The notes beneath the pieces were generated by a model. The model saw nothing but the letters and a program-made list of their open reading frames with translations. It did not search any database and had not been told where the DNA came from. This document shows, piece after piece, positions 25,917 through 34,482 of a DNA stretch of 64,000 bases. Each line of letters opens with the position of its first letter. The first letter of the stretch is position 1. Origin of the DNA: Xylocopilactobacillus apicola. GTDB taxonomy: Bacteria; Bacillota; Bacilli; Lactobacillales; Lactobacillaceae. Where the stretch lies: contig NZ_AP026802.1 of the NCBI RefSeq assembly GCF_033095985.1, positions 248,001 to 312,000 of the forward strand, read 5' to 3'. The translations under genes and the position numbers were made by a program.

Positions 25917-26552
25917 CTACTCGGGGGTTAACCCTTTAATTGTGAAATTAATGATCCGGGTAATTTCACTGAAATCGTCCCAGTCGGTTTCAAGAAACAA
26001 AAAATAGTGTTGGAGGACGTACCCCATTAACTCTGCTAAAAGAAAGCGAATGATTTCAGAATCGGGCCAATTTACCAACTGACCTTGCGCTTTTAATAAA
26101 TCGAGGATTTGATTGAGCTCTTCAATTCTAACAGTTGGAATCCAGGAAATAAACGTGTCAGCCATTTTTCGATTGTAAGTGACTTCTTTAACTAATACTT
26201 GAACGGGTAGAATATTTTGCTTGATAAACCGGATTTGGTTGGTAAAAAAAGTGAAAACAAAATCATTTAGTTTGATTTGGTCATCATTAAAAAAATTTAA
26301 CGGATGAGTTGGAAGCAATTCTTCTGCAAGGGGTTTAATAATCATGATTAATAACTCTTTTTTATTGCCGAACTTTTTGAAAAGGGTGCCCTCAGAAACT
26401 TTAGCAACTGTTGCAATTTCTTGTGTGCTAGTTGTGGCAAACCCGTTTTGAGCAAATAAATGAAGTGCAGCCTTAAAAATTAAACGCTGTTTCTCGCTCA
26501 AATTCTCTAACTCTTTGGTCTTACAGTAAATTGCGGGCAATTCTTTATTCAT
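25917..26552 (-). CDS. TetR/AcrR-family transcriptional regulator
   Basis: A 211-residue TetR repressor: N-terminal helix-turn-helix (about residues 17-62, with FATTSTQEIATVAKVSEGTLFKKFGNKKELL) and a ligand-binding helical C-domain. ATG 26552 is chosen over a GTG at 26561 because GGAGG is then eight bases upstream. The divergent DUF308 gene is the likely target: similar motif copies lie just after the -10 box of both promoters, implying control of both genes by this repressor. The ligand is unknown. Confidence 0.88.
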   Translation of the reverse strand: MNKELPAIYCKTKELENLSEKQRLIFKAALHLFAQNGFATTSTQEIATVAKVSEGTLFKKFGNKKELLIMIIKPLAEELLPTHPLNFFNDDQIKLNDFVFTFFTNQIRFIKQNILPVQVLVKEVTYNRKMADTFISWIPTVRIEELNQILDLLKAQGQLVNWPDSEIIRFLLAELMGYVLQHYFLFLETDWDDFSEITRIINFTIKGLTPE

Positions 26553-26574
26553 CTTGTTCACCTCCGTCTCATTT

Positions 26575-26601
26575 AAGTGAGTACTTGCTTCCTAAATTAT
26601 A
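26575..26601 (-). promoter_or_regulatory. TetR-gene promoter -10 and candidate operator
   Basis: On the minus strand TATAAT (26596-26601) is followed by the box AAGCAAGTACTCACTT (26575-26590). A related inverted box lies at 26688-26702, after the other promoter. Confidence 0.55.
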
Positions 26602-26641
26602 ACGGAAAATCTTCATAAAATCTAATAAGATTCTTCCTGTG

Positions 26642-26702
26642 TTGACTTTGTTATGACTGCAATCTATAATTAATTATAGAAACAAGAAAGTAAGTAATCA
26701 CT
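26642..26702 (+). promoter_or_regulatory. Promoter of the DUF308 gene and candidate TetR operator
   Basis: TTGACT (26642-26647), 17 bp, TATAAT (26665-26670), then AAGTAAGTAATCACT at 26688-26702 in the start region of the transcript. Repressor bound there would block elongation. Confidence 0.6.
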
Positions 26703-26721
26703 ATCTGTGAGAGGTGGATTA

Positions 26722-27246
26722 ATGTTGAATAATCAATACGAAGGTACAAGAAAGAAATTTCGTTGGGTCAGTTTAGTTTTTGGTTTAATTATGGCGGTTC
26801 TGGGACTGGTAGTTTTTATGCATCCCTATAAATTTGCTTTAACAATTACGTGGCTGTTCTCGCTGGCTATTTTGCTCAACGGGATTATCAGTTTTATCTT
26901 CTGGTATGATATTGGCCGCGATGGGTATCCGCGTCCGGGAGTGCTGTTGATTGATGCAATCCTTGATATTATTCTAGCGGTGCTGGTGTTGACATCATCA
27001 GGGCCAGATAAGTTTGTCATGCTGGGTTATATGTTTGCCTTTTGGTTTATCTTTGATTCGGCAACTTCGCTTTCAATGGCTTCGCTGTCATTTCACCCTG
27101 GGTTTAACATGGTCTTAGGGGTTCTAGGATTGATCATGGGTGTGATCATGTTATTTACGCCAATGATTGGTGCCGTAACGGTTGCATACTTGGCCGGAGC
27201 GTATTTATTAGTGTTTGGAATTTTGTTAGTTAGTCGAGCTTTTTGA
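26722..27246 (+). CDS. DUF308 (HdeD-like) membrane protein
   Basis: A 174-residue protein of six membrane segments in three pairs, the HdeD/DUF308 pattern, with NGIISFIFWYDIGRDGYPRPG between segments. HdeD relatives are linked to acid and membrane stress, but the activity is unknown. ATG 26722 with AGGTGG five bases upstream is preferred to a GTG at 26707. The next gene starts 17 bases later, so the two form an operon controlled by the divergent TetR regulator (inference). Confidence 0.85.
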   Translation: MLNNQYEGTRKKFRWVSLVFGLIMAVLGLVVFMHPYKFALTITWLFSLAILLNGIISFIFWYDIGRDGYPRPGVLLIDAILDIILAVLVLTSSGPDKFVMLGYMFAFWFIFDSATSLSMASLSFHPGFNMVLGVLGLIMGVIMLFTPMIGAVTVAYLAGAYLLVFGILLVSRAF

Positions 27247-27263
27247 TCAATTAGGAGGTCAAA

Positions 27264-27872
27264 ATGGAAAATGTGGTTTCAGTTTCATTTAATGATAACG
27301 CCAAAGCTTACCAGGCGTTGTCCGATTTAAAAAATAGTGTCTCGTCCTTTACAGTTTTAAGTGCTCGCTTGATCGAAAAAGTTGGCAATACCTACGTTCA
27401 AAAAGACGGCTTCGATGCCGACGCATACGGCGAAAACTTTGCTGAAGGCGGGATGATTGGGGCCTTGATTGGGATTTTAGGTGGTCCGCTGGGAGTTATT
27501 TTAGGCGGGAGTATCGGAATGCTGATCGGAAGTGCCAATGATGCTAGTTCAGAAACTAAAAAGCAAGACACGATGATGGAAATCGCGCAAGATTCAGAAA
27601 ATGGTCTGGTATTGGTTTTAATCACCCAAGAATCCAGTTCTGATGATCTTGATGAATTCCTTCAAAAATACGACGTCAAGGCAATTATTCGTGAAGATTT
27701 CTCAGAAGTTCATCGCAAAATCTTGGCAGCAGAAAAAGCTCAAAAGCAACTTCAAAAGGATGCCCATGATGAGGTCATCGCTCAAAAGAAGAAAGCTTTT
27801 AAGAAAAAAGTTGCTGCAAGTCGTAATGAAATAAAAGCCCGGTTTGCTAAAATCACTGACGGCAAAAATTAA
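27264..27872 (+). CDS. DUF1269-type protein with glycine-rich membrane hairpin
   Basis: A 202-residue protein. Residues 1-55 resemble the N-terminus of DUF1269 proteins; a glycine-zipper-like hydrophobic hairpin follows (about 60-95, GGMIGALIGILGGPLGVILG), then an alpha/beta stretch (GLVLVLITQESSSDDLDEFL) and a lysine-rich coiled C-terminus. AGGAGG lies six bases before the ATG. The partner DUF308 gene suggests a membrane-stress unit; molecular function unknown. Its stop overlaps by four bases the end of the convergent PAP2 gene. Confidence 0.8.
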   Translation: MENVVSVSFNDNAKAYQALSDLKNSVSSFTVLSARLIEKVGNTYVQKDGFDADAYGENFAEGGMIGALIGILGGPLGVILGGSIGMLIGSANDASSETKKQDTMMEIAQDSENGLVLVLITQESSSDDLDEFLQKYDVKAIIREDFSEVHRKILAAEKAQKQLQKDAHDEVIAQKKKAFKKKVAASRNEIKARFAKITDGKN

Positions 27873-28483
27873 TTTTTAAAGAAATGGCTTGGTGCTGTTT
27901 CTTTTTTTGATCGGGTAAAATTCCACCAGAATAGAGTTAAGAAGATTCCGCCCAGAATATCGCTAGGGTAGTGGACAAAAAGATAAACGCGGCTAAAAAT
28001 AATAAATAAAAAGAATACAACCAGAAATGCTGTCAATGACCGCTTGAAGCGGGGCAACAGCGGGATAATGAAATAGAAGATCGACAGTACTAACAATAAA
28101 GACCCAAAAGTGTGCCCGCTTGGGAAGCTAAAAGAGCTTTCAGCAACTAATCGGGCGCTTGGACGCGGTCGAGCGATCAGTCTTTTAACTAACGTCAGCA
28201 AAATACCGCCGCTAATAAAGATTAGGGGTAAATCAATGGCAGAGCGCTTCTGCTGTTTGATAAATAAAAATAGGACTAAGAAAACCACCCACAGGGCAGT
28301 TGCTGGAGGACTGGCAAGTTTTGTGAGCTGGCTAATGATCGCGGTGCGCGCGGGAGTATGGAGCAGTTTTACTGCTGCCTGAATTGGTCGGTCTAAACCG
28401 CCAGTGAGCTTTAGTTTTACTAGGATTGTTAGTCCGATGAATGCTATAAGATTTGAAATGGCGTAAAGAAGATTTTTTTTAAT
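27869..28483 (-). CDS. PAP2-family phosphatase with non-standard start
   Basis: A membrane phosphatase of the type-2 phosphatidic acid phosphatase family. The tripartite active site is intact: KRLIARPRP, FPSGH and SRVYLFVHYPSD. It acts on lipid phosphates such as undecaprenyl pyrophosphate or phosphatidylglycerophosphate. The first standard start (GTG 28288) would remove the first two membrane segments. The same frame continues upstream, coding for a plausible membrane segment (LLYAISNLIAFIGLTILV), to an ATT at 28481-28483 six bases after a GAGGT site. This gives 204 residues, normal for the family. Either ATT is the start or one A is missing from the A8 run at 28473-28480. Confidence 0.7.
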   Translation of the reverse strand: MKKNLLYAISNLIAFIGLTILVKLKLTGGLDRPIQAAVKLLHTPARTAIISQLTKLASPPATALWVVFLVLFLFIKQQKRSAIDLPLIFISGGILLTLVKRLIARPRPSARLVAESSFSFPSGHTFGSLLLVLSIFYFIIPLLPRFKRSLTAFLVVFFLFIIFSRVYLFVHYPSDILGGIFLTLFWWNFTRSKKETAPSHFFKN

Positions 28484-28547
28484 TTTTCTACCTCAACTTT
28501 AATCATGAGTTATAATTAGTAAAACATTTTTCGAGGGTTTAAATTAT

Positions 28548-29357
28548 TTGATCAAGAAAATTATCAAACTTAGTCAGAAAACTGATAAGGTTAAGTATAG
28601 CATAATCATCGCTTATTTATTTCTAGTGATCCCTGAATGCGTCTCAATGAGTTTGCCACATGCAGGGCTTATTTATAATTGGGTTTTTCGAGGGCTCAAT
28701 ATCGCAGGTTTACTGTTTTTTTGGGTCTGTTCGGTTCTTCTTGGAAGGCTTTCGGGGGTTACCCAAGGCTTTGGCGGCTACTTAGTTATTTTAAGTGTCC
28801 TTGTTGAGCAATTTTTTTCGTTTTTGTTTGGCAATCAAATTCTTTTTATTGTTCTCTTTGTTCTGGGCACCTTCTGGCTCATTTACGATTTGCTGCGGGC
28901 GTTTTTGTATTCTTCTACATTAGCTCGCCTTGATCCAAAAGCTTTGGGGTACAACGTCTGGGGGAACCTGGTCTTCTTTGTGACTGGCTTCTTGCTGGGC
29001 TTAACGCCGACGGTCAGCCTAGCTTATTTAAACGATACTGTTCGAAATGCGCGAGCGGCTCTAAACTTTTTTTACTATTTTCTGCACGTTATTTCCTTAG
29101 CGGCAATAATTCTTAGTGTTTTATTTTATCTCTATAATTTCAAAAAAAGAGTTAATCGCACCACCATTTGGGGGAATAGTTTTCTTATCATCGCAAGTTT
29201 TATCGTAGCTTTTTCGCTTTATTATTTCGACCATTTGGTGTGGAGCCCGCTTTTCTATTACATGGTGGCGCTAATGCTCTTGGGAGCAGTTCTCGTGATT
29301 CCGATCAATATTAATAAAGAATCGCTTAAGAATCACGATTTGGCTAAAGAAAATTAG
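28548..29357 (+). CDS. Multi-pass membrane protein of unknown function
   Basis: A 269-residue protein with about seven hydrophobic segments. The TTG start is supported by GAGGG nine bases upstream and by a basic first segment (LIKKIIKLSQKTDKVKY). No family motif is recognised. It is divergent from the PAP2 gene, with 64 bases between the two start codons. Expressed as a single gene as far as can be seen. Confidence 0.65.
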   Translation: MIKKIIKLSQKTDKVKYSIIIAYLFLVIPECVSMSLPHAGLIYNWVFRGLNIAGLLFFWVCSVLLGRLSGVTQGFGGYLVILSVLVEQFFSFLFGNQILFIVLFVLGTFWLIYDLLRAFLYSSTLARLDPKALGYNVWGNLVFFVTGFLLGLTPTVSLAYLNDTVRNARAALNFFYYFLHVISLAAIILSVLFYLYNFKKRVNRTTIWGNSFLIIASFIVAFSLYYFDHLVWSPLFYYMVALMLLGAVLVIPININKESLKNHDLAKEN

Positions 29358-29382
29358 GGAACGATATTGCAAAAATTTAAAT

Positions 29383-29529
29383 TCATAAGAGAACTTCCAT
29401 ATATTTCATTAATTCATCTTTAACTTTAAATATTGCTGCATACTCCATTAGCAAACCTAAATTCTTCTTTTTGAGGTGAACGTAACTATTCATCGCTTGT
29501 TTAATAGTTTCTGCATGAGCCAGACGGAG
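29383..29529 (-). pseudogene. C-terminal remnant of an AbiEi-like regulator
   Basis: On the minus strand a 49-codon fragment reads AETIKQAMNSYVHLKKKNLG, then LLMEYAAIFKVKDELMKYME and VLL-stop. It resembles the C-terminus of AbiEi-type transcriptional antitoxins (type IV toxin-antitoxin), which typically end in a YLEvLL pattern. There is no N-terminus; it is cut where the WxL remnant begins. The family call is from memory of the motif and is tentative. Confidence 0.4.
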
Positions 29530-30017
29530 AGGTGAAGACAGCAGACGAGATTATGAGTGAATCGGCTACGGCTAATCGCAAGCAGACGTAAGTTTGGGAT
29601 CAAATTGGGAAGCAAACTTTAGAAGCAACAATTGATCTGGGAACCCATCTTGGAGCACTTAGAAATCAAGAATATAAAAGTTTAGCGCAGAATTTGAAGT
29701 TGACCGATAATCGCAACGAACGAACGGGCAAGAATTGGCGCATTGAAGCAGCGGTAACGAGACCATTTAAGCACACAACAGATCCAACAAAAGTGATTAG
29801 TGGCGATCCGCTTTATTATCATGACACGACTTTGGGGACGAAGACTCATTTAACCTCTACGGCACAAGTGCTGTATAACGGTACTGCGACAAGTGACTAT
29901 CAAGAGGTCAAGAATTATCCTTGGAATTTGAGCTTTAAAGCAAATCCTATTGATATCCCGACAGAAGGAAGATATAATGTAATAGTGATATTTATCTTGG
30001 TAAATGTTGCACCTTAA
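29515..30017 (+). pseudogene. 3' remnant of a WxL surface protein gene
   Basis: The sequence reads EPDGEVKTADEIMSE, a stop near 29590, VWDQIGKQTLEATIDLGT and then an open stretch to 30017 with TGKNWRIEAAVTRPFKHTTDP and a final VIFILVNVAP. It matches the WxL-like C-terminal domain of the 15.6-18.6 kb surface protein (GKNWEISAAMTKPFHLTDDP). All upstream domains are lost and there is no start region, so it is a decayed paralogue. Confidence 0.75.
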
Positions 30018-30037
30018 GTTTTAGTCTCTATAATATT

Positions 30038-30073
30038 GAGTGTTGATCAGTAATGATCGGCGCTCTTTATTTT
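30038..30073 (+). terminator. Strong intrinsic terminator of the WxL remnant
   Basis: A 12-bp stem with G-T wobbles (GAGTGTTGATCA 30038-30049 and TGATCGGCGCTC 30054-30065), loop GTAA, followed by TTTATTTT. Confidence 0.8.
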
Positions 30074-30153
30074 GCAATTAAATCGACTAGACGCTAGTAA
30101 AGATTTATCTTAAATCCTCAATAATCGAAAGTATCAATAATAGAAAACAAATT

Positions 30154-30187
30154 AAAAAAGCAAACGATTTTCTCGCTTGCTTTTTTC
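30154..30187. terminator. Bidirectional terminator after the glucosaminidase gene
   Basis: AAAAAGCAAACGA pairs with TCGCTTGCTTTTTT with one mismatch; A-run and T-run flank the stem, so it can stop leftward transcription from the GH73 gene and rightward transcription. Confidence 0.75.
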
Positions 30188-31240
30188 TTAAAGCTTAGTT
30201 ACATAGGTGCCGTCAATCCATTGATTGTTACCGACGTTGTACCACGTAACTCCGTTAACATAATATTTGGAAAAGTACTGCCAATCGGTACCATGGAGCA
30301 ACTTCTGACCAGTAAAATTACGATCGGTAGTCGCACGATCCCAAACGGCGATGCTGTAGTTAGGCACGTAATTAACTCTAACTACTCCTTGTTCACTAAC
30401 TGCTTCTTCTGAATTTGCGAGTTGAACATATTGACTTAACACCCATTGTTTAGTTCCAACTTGATAAAAAGTTGAACCGTCATGTAAGGTGATCTTCTTG
30501 CTCACATTTACTGCCGCACCATGAGGCAGGTACTGACCAGTCTCTTGTCTAATTCCCGCAAAGGAATCATAAGTCTTGACCCCATATCCTGGCACGTAAT
30601 TAATTGTTCCAGTTGCCAATAAGTTCTCAACTTGCGGATCAAGTTGTTGTAAGTTATATCTTTGAATTGCTGAAATTAAAGTGTTTGCGTAAGTCGGACT
30701 TGTTGCATAGCGACCTTGGAGCCAATTTGCAGAATCTTGGTAGCTAGAAGTGTTCTCTAACCAAGTTCCCTTATAATACAAAGCATCCCAACTTAAGCCA
30801 TAACGAAGCTTTTGGGCGTTGTCTTCAAAACTTTCACCATAATTGTTGTAAGCTCTGAATTTGGCGTCAATTGTGATGTATTGGCCGCTGTTTTTGTCCC
30901 ATTCTTTAGTGGGATAAGTAACGCTTTTGCCAGGCCAAGAATCGTTTGCTTTCATCCCGAACAAATTGTAGTTAGGCGCACTTCCTAATTGAGATTTACC
31001 CCAATTACTTTCAATAATTGCTTGAGCCATCATAATTGATGCCCACAAGCCATATTTATCTGACATCTGAAGCACATAAGGCTTAGTTGAATTGATAAAG
31101 TCTTGTTGACTGGCGTTCAGATTTGGAATCGAACCAGCGTCGTAAGTTTGCGGCGCTGTGTCTACAGCAGCCCCAACGGGTGCGATCGGTAAACTAATTA
31201 ATGCTAATGCTGTGATACATATTTTTTTCTTATTAAACAC
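30188..31240 (-). CDS. GH73 N-acetylglucosaminidase (peptidoglycan hydrolase) with C-terminal wall-binding repeats
   Basis: A 350-residue secreted enzyme. Signal peptide at residues 1-25 (ending PVGAA). Glucosaminidase domain at about 45-190 with catalytic Glu78 in AQAIIESNWGKS, NLFGMK and YNNYGESFEDNA, the usual GH73 landmarks. Two C-terminal modules of about 60 residues follow, beginning INYVPGYGVKTYD and VNYVPNYSIAVWD and ending QWVLSQYV and QWIDGTYV, like surface-layer/SH3-type binding modules. It cleaves the glycan chain for cell separation or turnover. Transcribed alone. Confidence 0.88.
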   Translation of the reverse strand: MFNKKKICITALALISLPIAPVGAAVDTAPQTYDAGSIPNLNASQQDFINSTKPYVLQMSDKYGLWASIMMAQAIIESNWGKSQLGSAPNYNLFGMKANDSWPGKSVTYPTKEWDKNSGQYITIDAKFRAYNNYGESFEDNAQKLRYGLSWDALYYKGTWLENTSSYQDSANWLQGRYATSPTYANTLISAIQRYNLQQLDPQVENLLATGTINYVPGYGVKTYDSFAGIRQETGQYLPHGAAVNVSKKITLHDGSTFYQVGTKQWVLSQYVQLANSEEAVSEQGVVRVNYVPNYSIAVWDRATTDRNFTGQKLLHGTDWQYFSKYYVNGVTWYNVGNNQWIDGTYVTKL

Positions 31241-31303
31241 AATCTACTCCTGAAAAATTATCTATCTAGAATATCATAAATTTTTTTTTCTGCAAATCCC
31301 ATT

Positions 31304-32086
31304 TTAATTTGCGAGTGAAATATCTTTTTTACTGAAAATAAAATCTCCAATTAGATAGAAAATGAAAGCATAAGCAAGGTTAGTGATTATTGTGATTAAT
31401 AAATTGCCATCGAAACTTATTTTATCAGCGTTCATTAGGCCCAGAAGGTACGAGTTTGATTGAAGAGGGCACAATTTGAAAATCCACCCATTTCGATCAA
31501 TTTTTAGGAATTGGGCAGCTAAACTCCAGACTGGCGATCCCATCGTAAAATAAATAAAGGTGACGGCGGTAGTAAAGGCAGAGCTATCAACTAAAGCTGA
31601 AATCATCAAGGCAAAAGAACAGAAAAATACGCTGACTACTAAAATCTTTGCAATTGTGACCACCAGCTGGCTCATCGCAAAACTGAAAGGTGGCAGTTCA
31701 CCAAGAAATATAAATTGAAGAAAATAGTTCAAAAGTTCTGAAATACTTCCATAAACTACCATCAAGATAATTATCGAACTAAATTTTGCCAACATAATTT
31801 TGTGACGGTTGTAAGGCCGTGTCAGCAGGAATTTGATTGTACCACTAGAAGCTTCCTTGGTAATGGTAGTTGCTGCGCAGACCATTCCAAAAAAGATCAG
31901 ATAAATAAAAGTAATTTGAGAAGTTCCTAAAAAATAGCTATCAGGCTCAGAGGCACTACTAGTATTTTCAAAGATTCGAACGATACTTAAAAATCCAACT
32001 GTGGTAATTAATTGAAAAACAGGGAAAATGATTGAAATTCTTTTTTGGTGGAAAAATTTGCGCCATTCATTGATTATAAGTTTCAT
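31304..32086 (-). CDS. ABC-2-type transporter permease
   Basis: A 260-residue membrane protein with six predicted segments; the start MKLIINEWRKFFHQKR and TKEASSGTIKFLLTRPYNRHK after segment 2 are typical of ABC-2 permeases. Its start overlaps the end of the ATPase gene by four bases (ATGA), so the two form one exporter. Family members export lantibiotics, drugs or lipids; substrate unknown. Confidence 0.88.
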   Translation of the reverse strand: MKLIINEWRKFFHQKRISIIFPVFQLITTVGFLSIVRIFENTSSASEPDSYFLGTSQITFIYLIFFGMVCAATTITKEASSGTIKFLLTRPYNRHKIMLAKFSSIIILMVVYGSISELLNYFLQFIFLGELPPFSFAMSQLVVTIAKILVVSVFFCSFALMISALVDSSAFTTAVTFIYFTMGSPVWSLAAQFLKIDRNGWIFKLCPLQSNSYLLGLMNADKISFDGNLLITIITNLAYAFIFYLIGDFIFSKKDISLAN

Positions 32087-33030
32087 GAGTTTAACCCTTT
32101 CTTTTCATTATCAGCGGTAATGGAATCTAAAAATGAATCTTCAAGTGAACTATGCGAAAGGTTAAGCCCGAGAAGTGCAATTTCATTATTAACGAGCAAG
32201 CGCGCAATTTCTGGTCTTTGATCGGTTTCGTTAGCATTTACTGTAATTTCTAGTCGATTAAGATTGTTGGTCACTTGATAACCATTTCTGGTTAAGATTT
32301 CTTCGGCACGGGTAATGTCATCGGCAACTTCGACGTAGATAATCGAGTTGCTACGATTTAGAAATTCGCTCATTGTGCCTTCATAGATTTTCTCACCTTT
32401 ATTAATGATAAAAAGGTCGTTAACAATGTCTTGAATCTCTGAAAGAATGTGACTGGAGATGATAATGCTGTTTCCCTGTTTGACGAATTTTTTCATTAAT
32501 TCGCGGAAGTCTTTCATTCCTTTAGGATCAAGTCCATTCATTGGCTCATCTAAAATCAAGATTTTGGGATGATGTAGAGTGGCGTTAGCCACTCCTAAGC
32601 GTTGTCGCATCCCCAACGAATAACCTTTAACTTTTTTGTCTTGAGCATCGGCGAGGCCGGTTTCGATTAAATCTTGTTTTAATTCGTCATTGGTAATGTT
32701 CTTGCGACTCATATCGGCAAAAATACGAAGATTTTCAAGCCCAGTAAGATAATTATAAAATTCAGGGCTTTCGATGATGGTGCCGACATTAAAAACAGCT
32801 TTTTCGAAATCTCTAATCGTATCATAGCCGCAAATTTCGACATTTCCATCGCTTTGGTGCATTAAACCAGTGATAATTCTTAAGAGCGTCGTTTTGCCCG
32901 CTCCGTTGGGGCCAAGAAAACCCATTACCCGTCCGGGAGCAACCTTGAAGGAAAGATCTTTAAGAATTTGATGTCCTTGAATTTGCTTCGAGACGTGATT
33001 TACCTCAACTAAATAGTTGGTATTTTCCAA
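32083..33030 (-). CDS. ABC transporter ATP-binding protein (CcmA/BcrA type)
   Basis: A 315-residue ATPase: Walker A GPNGAGKTT, Q-loop, signature YSLGMRQRLG (the LGMRQR form typical of ABC-2 exporters), Walker B ILILDEPMNGLDP and switch His in IISSHIL. The C-terminal 100 residues form the accessory domain of the BcrA/NatA group. Coupled to the permease gene by a four-base overlap and 13 bases downstream of queT on the same strand. Confidence 0.92.
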   Translation of the reverse strand: MENTNYLVEVNHVSKQIQGHQILKDLSFKVAPGRVMGFLGPNGAGKTTLLRIITGLMHQSDGNVEICGYDTIRDFEKAVFNVGTIIESPEFYNYLTGLENLRIFADMSRKNITNDELKQDLIETGLADAQDKKVKGYSLGMRQRLGVANATLHHPKILILDEPMNGLDPKGMKDFRELMKKFVKQGNSIIISSHILSEIQDIVNDLFIINKGEKIYEGTMSEFLNRSNSIIYVEVADDITRAEEILTRNGYQVTNNLNRLEITVNANETDQRPEIARLLVNNEIALLGLNLSHSSLEDSFLDSITADNEKKGLNS

Positions 33031-33043
33031 ACTTTCTCACTTT

Positions 33044-33532
33044 CTAATCTAAATAAAGATTAACTAAATTTTGTTTTTGAACTAGATACATTGCAACCCC
33101 TGTGATGGTCAAAACAAAACCTTCCCACAAAACAAGCCCTACGTAAGTGTTCATTAAGGCGCTCGATTTAACAAGGCCTTGAAACCAGAGCTCCCAAGCG
33201 ATGATAAACATCGAAAGAGAGAATACAACGTCGAGAGTAATGTATTTAGCTAAGAGACTTTTCATTTTTTTGGTTATGAAATAGATGAAAAGCAGCACAA
33301 GGACAGTTTGAGCAGTACCCACAATTACATCAAGGAACATCGGCGAACTGATATTGGCAATTGCACAACCTACCCCCAAGGCATAAGCATACCGATAATC
33401 GTAGAAAATCAAAAAATCTAAAGCCTCGGCTAACCGAAATTGAACGGGTCCAAACTGATTTGGTAAAAATAAAGTTAGGACCGCGTATAAGGCCGCGACC
33501 ACTGCAAGTTTTGCAATATTTTTAACAGACAA
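33044..33532 (-). CDS. queT: QueT-family queuosine-precursor transporter (ECF S component)
   Basis: A 162-residue membrane protein of six segments. The N-terminal AVVAALYAVLTLFLPNQFG and QFRLAEALDFLIFYD match QueT, the substrate-binding component of an ECF importer for queuosine precursors. The TTG start is preceded by AAAGGAGG. A promoter TTGACA-17-TAAATT lies upstream on the minus strand. I looked for a preQ1 riboswitch and found none. It requires an EcfAA'T module encoded elsewhere. Confidence 0.88.
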   Translation of the reverse strand: MSVKNIAKLAVVAALYAVLTLFLPNQFGPVQFRLAEALDFLIFYDYRYAYALGVGCAIANISSPMFLDVIVGTAQTVLVLLFIYFITKKMKSLLAKYITLDVVFSLSMFIIAWELWFQGLVKSSALMNTYVGLVLWEGFVLTITGVAMYLVQKQNLVNLYLD

Positions 33533-33636
33533 AATAATTTTCCTCCTTTGATAACAATACTAAATTTAGGCGAAATCTTAGCACTTGTCAAACGAGCGGC
33601 GCAGCTGTGGTATACTTTTAGTCATCGAGGATAAAC

Positions 33637-34482
33637 ATGAATAAAGAGATTAAAGAATCTAGTAAGATTACTTTTTTGCGGCGCTTTTATGAGCCACGTG
33701 AAATGTTTCTAAAGCGTAAGTATAAGTGGTGGCAGAATTTAATGTTTCTGCTGCTGTTTGCTTTTGTTGCAACTATGGCGACGTTTTCCTTTTTGGCGCG
33801 ACCTGAGATTTACAATGAAACAATTAGCTCGTCTTTGTCCTATTACACCAATAAAATCAAGGACCCAGAGTTTAAAAAGGCACTGGACACAGCGAAATTT
33901 AAAGATGGACAGTTAATTTATCAAGGCAAGAAGCGCATTCGTAAAAGTAAACAGTTTGATTTGGGAATTAATTTAACCGCTGCTGATTTGAAAAAAAGTA
34001 AGGCGAAATCAGGCTTGGTTTTCATGAAAAATAAGATTGTTCTTTATGCGCAAAATGGTAGCGACAAATCGCACAAGTTAGAAAGTATTGATTTCTCTTA
34101 CGATCAGGATTTTAATCCCCACAGCAGCAATTTAAAAGGCGAACTGGAGCGAGCCTGGTCTAAAGAAAATAAGCGAGCTTATCTGCAGATGAGCCTCTCG
34201 ACTTGGTTTATTGGCTTTGTCTATCGAATTCTTCTGATTTGGTTAATTTTGATTCTGATAATTAGAGCGATCATTAGAAAAGTCAATCACCGAGAGGAGT
34301 CGATGGTCAATCTTTTTGGCTTTTTGTCAAATGCCTCTGCAATTCCAACTATTTTGATGAGTATTGTTATCGCTATTTATTTTAATGCGTTGTTAGTGAC
34401 AATTATTTTCTTAATTGCTCTGGTAATTATTGTTGCTATTGCATGGCATCAGACGAGATTTTTAGATGAAGAGAAAAAATGA
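33637..34482 (+). CDS. DUF1189-type membrane protein
   Basis: A 281-residue protein: an N-terminal membrane segment after FLRRFYEPREMFLKRKYKWW, an extracellular domain of about 120 residues, then three C-terminal membrane segments. This layout and the start match DUF1189. In other Firmicutes DUF1189 proteins are linked to maltodextrin transport loci, but the function is not settled. The stop overlaps the next start by four bases. Confidence 0.75.
   Translation: MNKEIKESSKITFLRRFYEPREMFLKRKYKWWQNLMFLLLFAFVATMATFSFLARPEIYNETISSSLSYYTNKIKDPEFKKALDTAKFKDGQLIYQGKKRIRKSKQFDLGINLTAADLKKSKAKSGLVFMKNKIVLYAQNGSDKSHKLESIDFSYDQDFNPHSSNLKGELERAWSKENKRAYLQMSLSTWFIGFVYRILLIWLILILIIRAIIRKVNHREESMVNLFGFLSNASAIPTILMSIVIAIYFNALLVTIIFLIALVIIVAIAWHQTRFLDEEKK

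Noticed and set aside
33533-33600. preQ1 riboswitch before queT
   Set aside because: The leader after the promoter is short and lacks the preQ1 aptamer pattern; only a promoter and ribosome binding site are seen.
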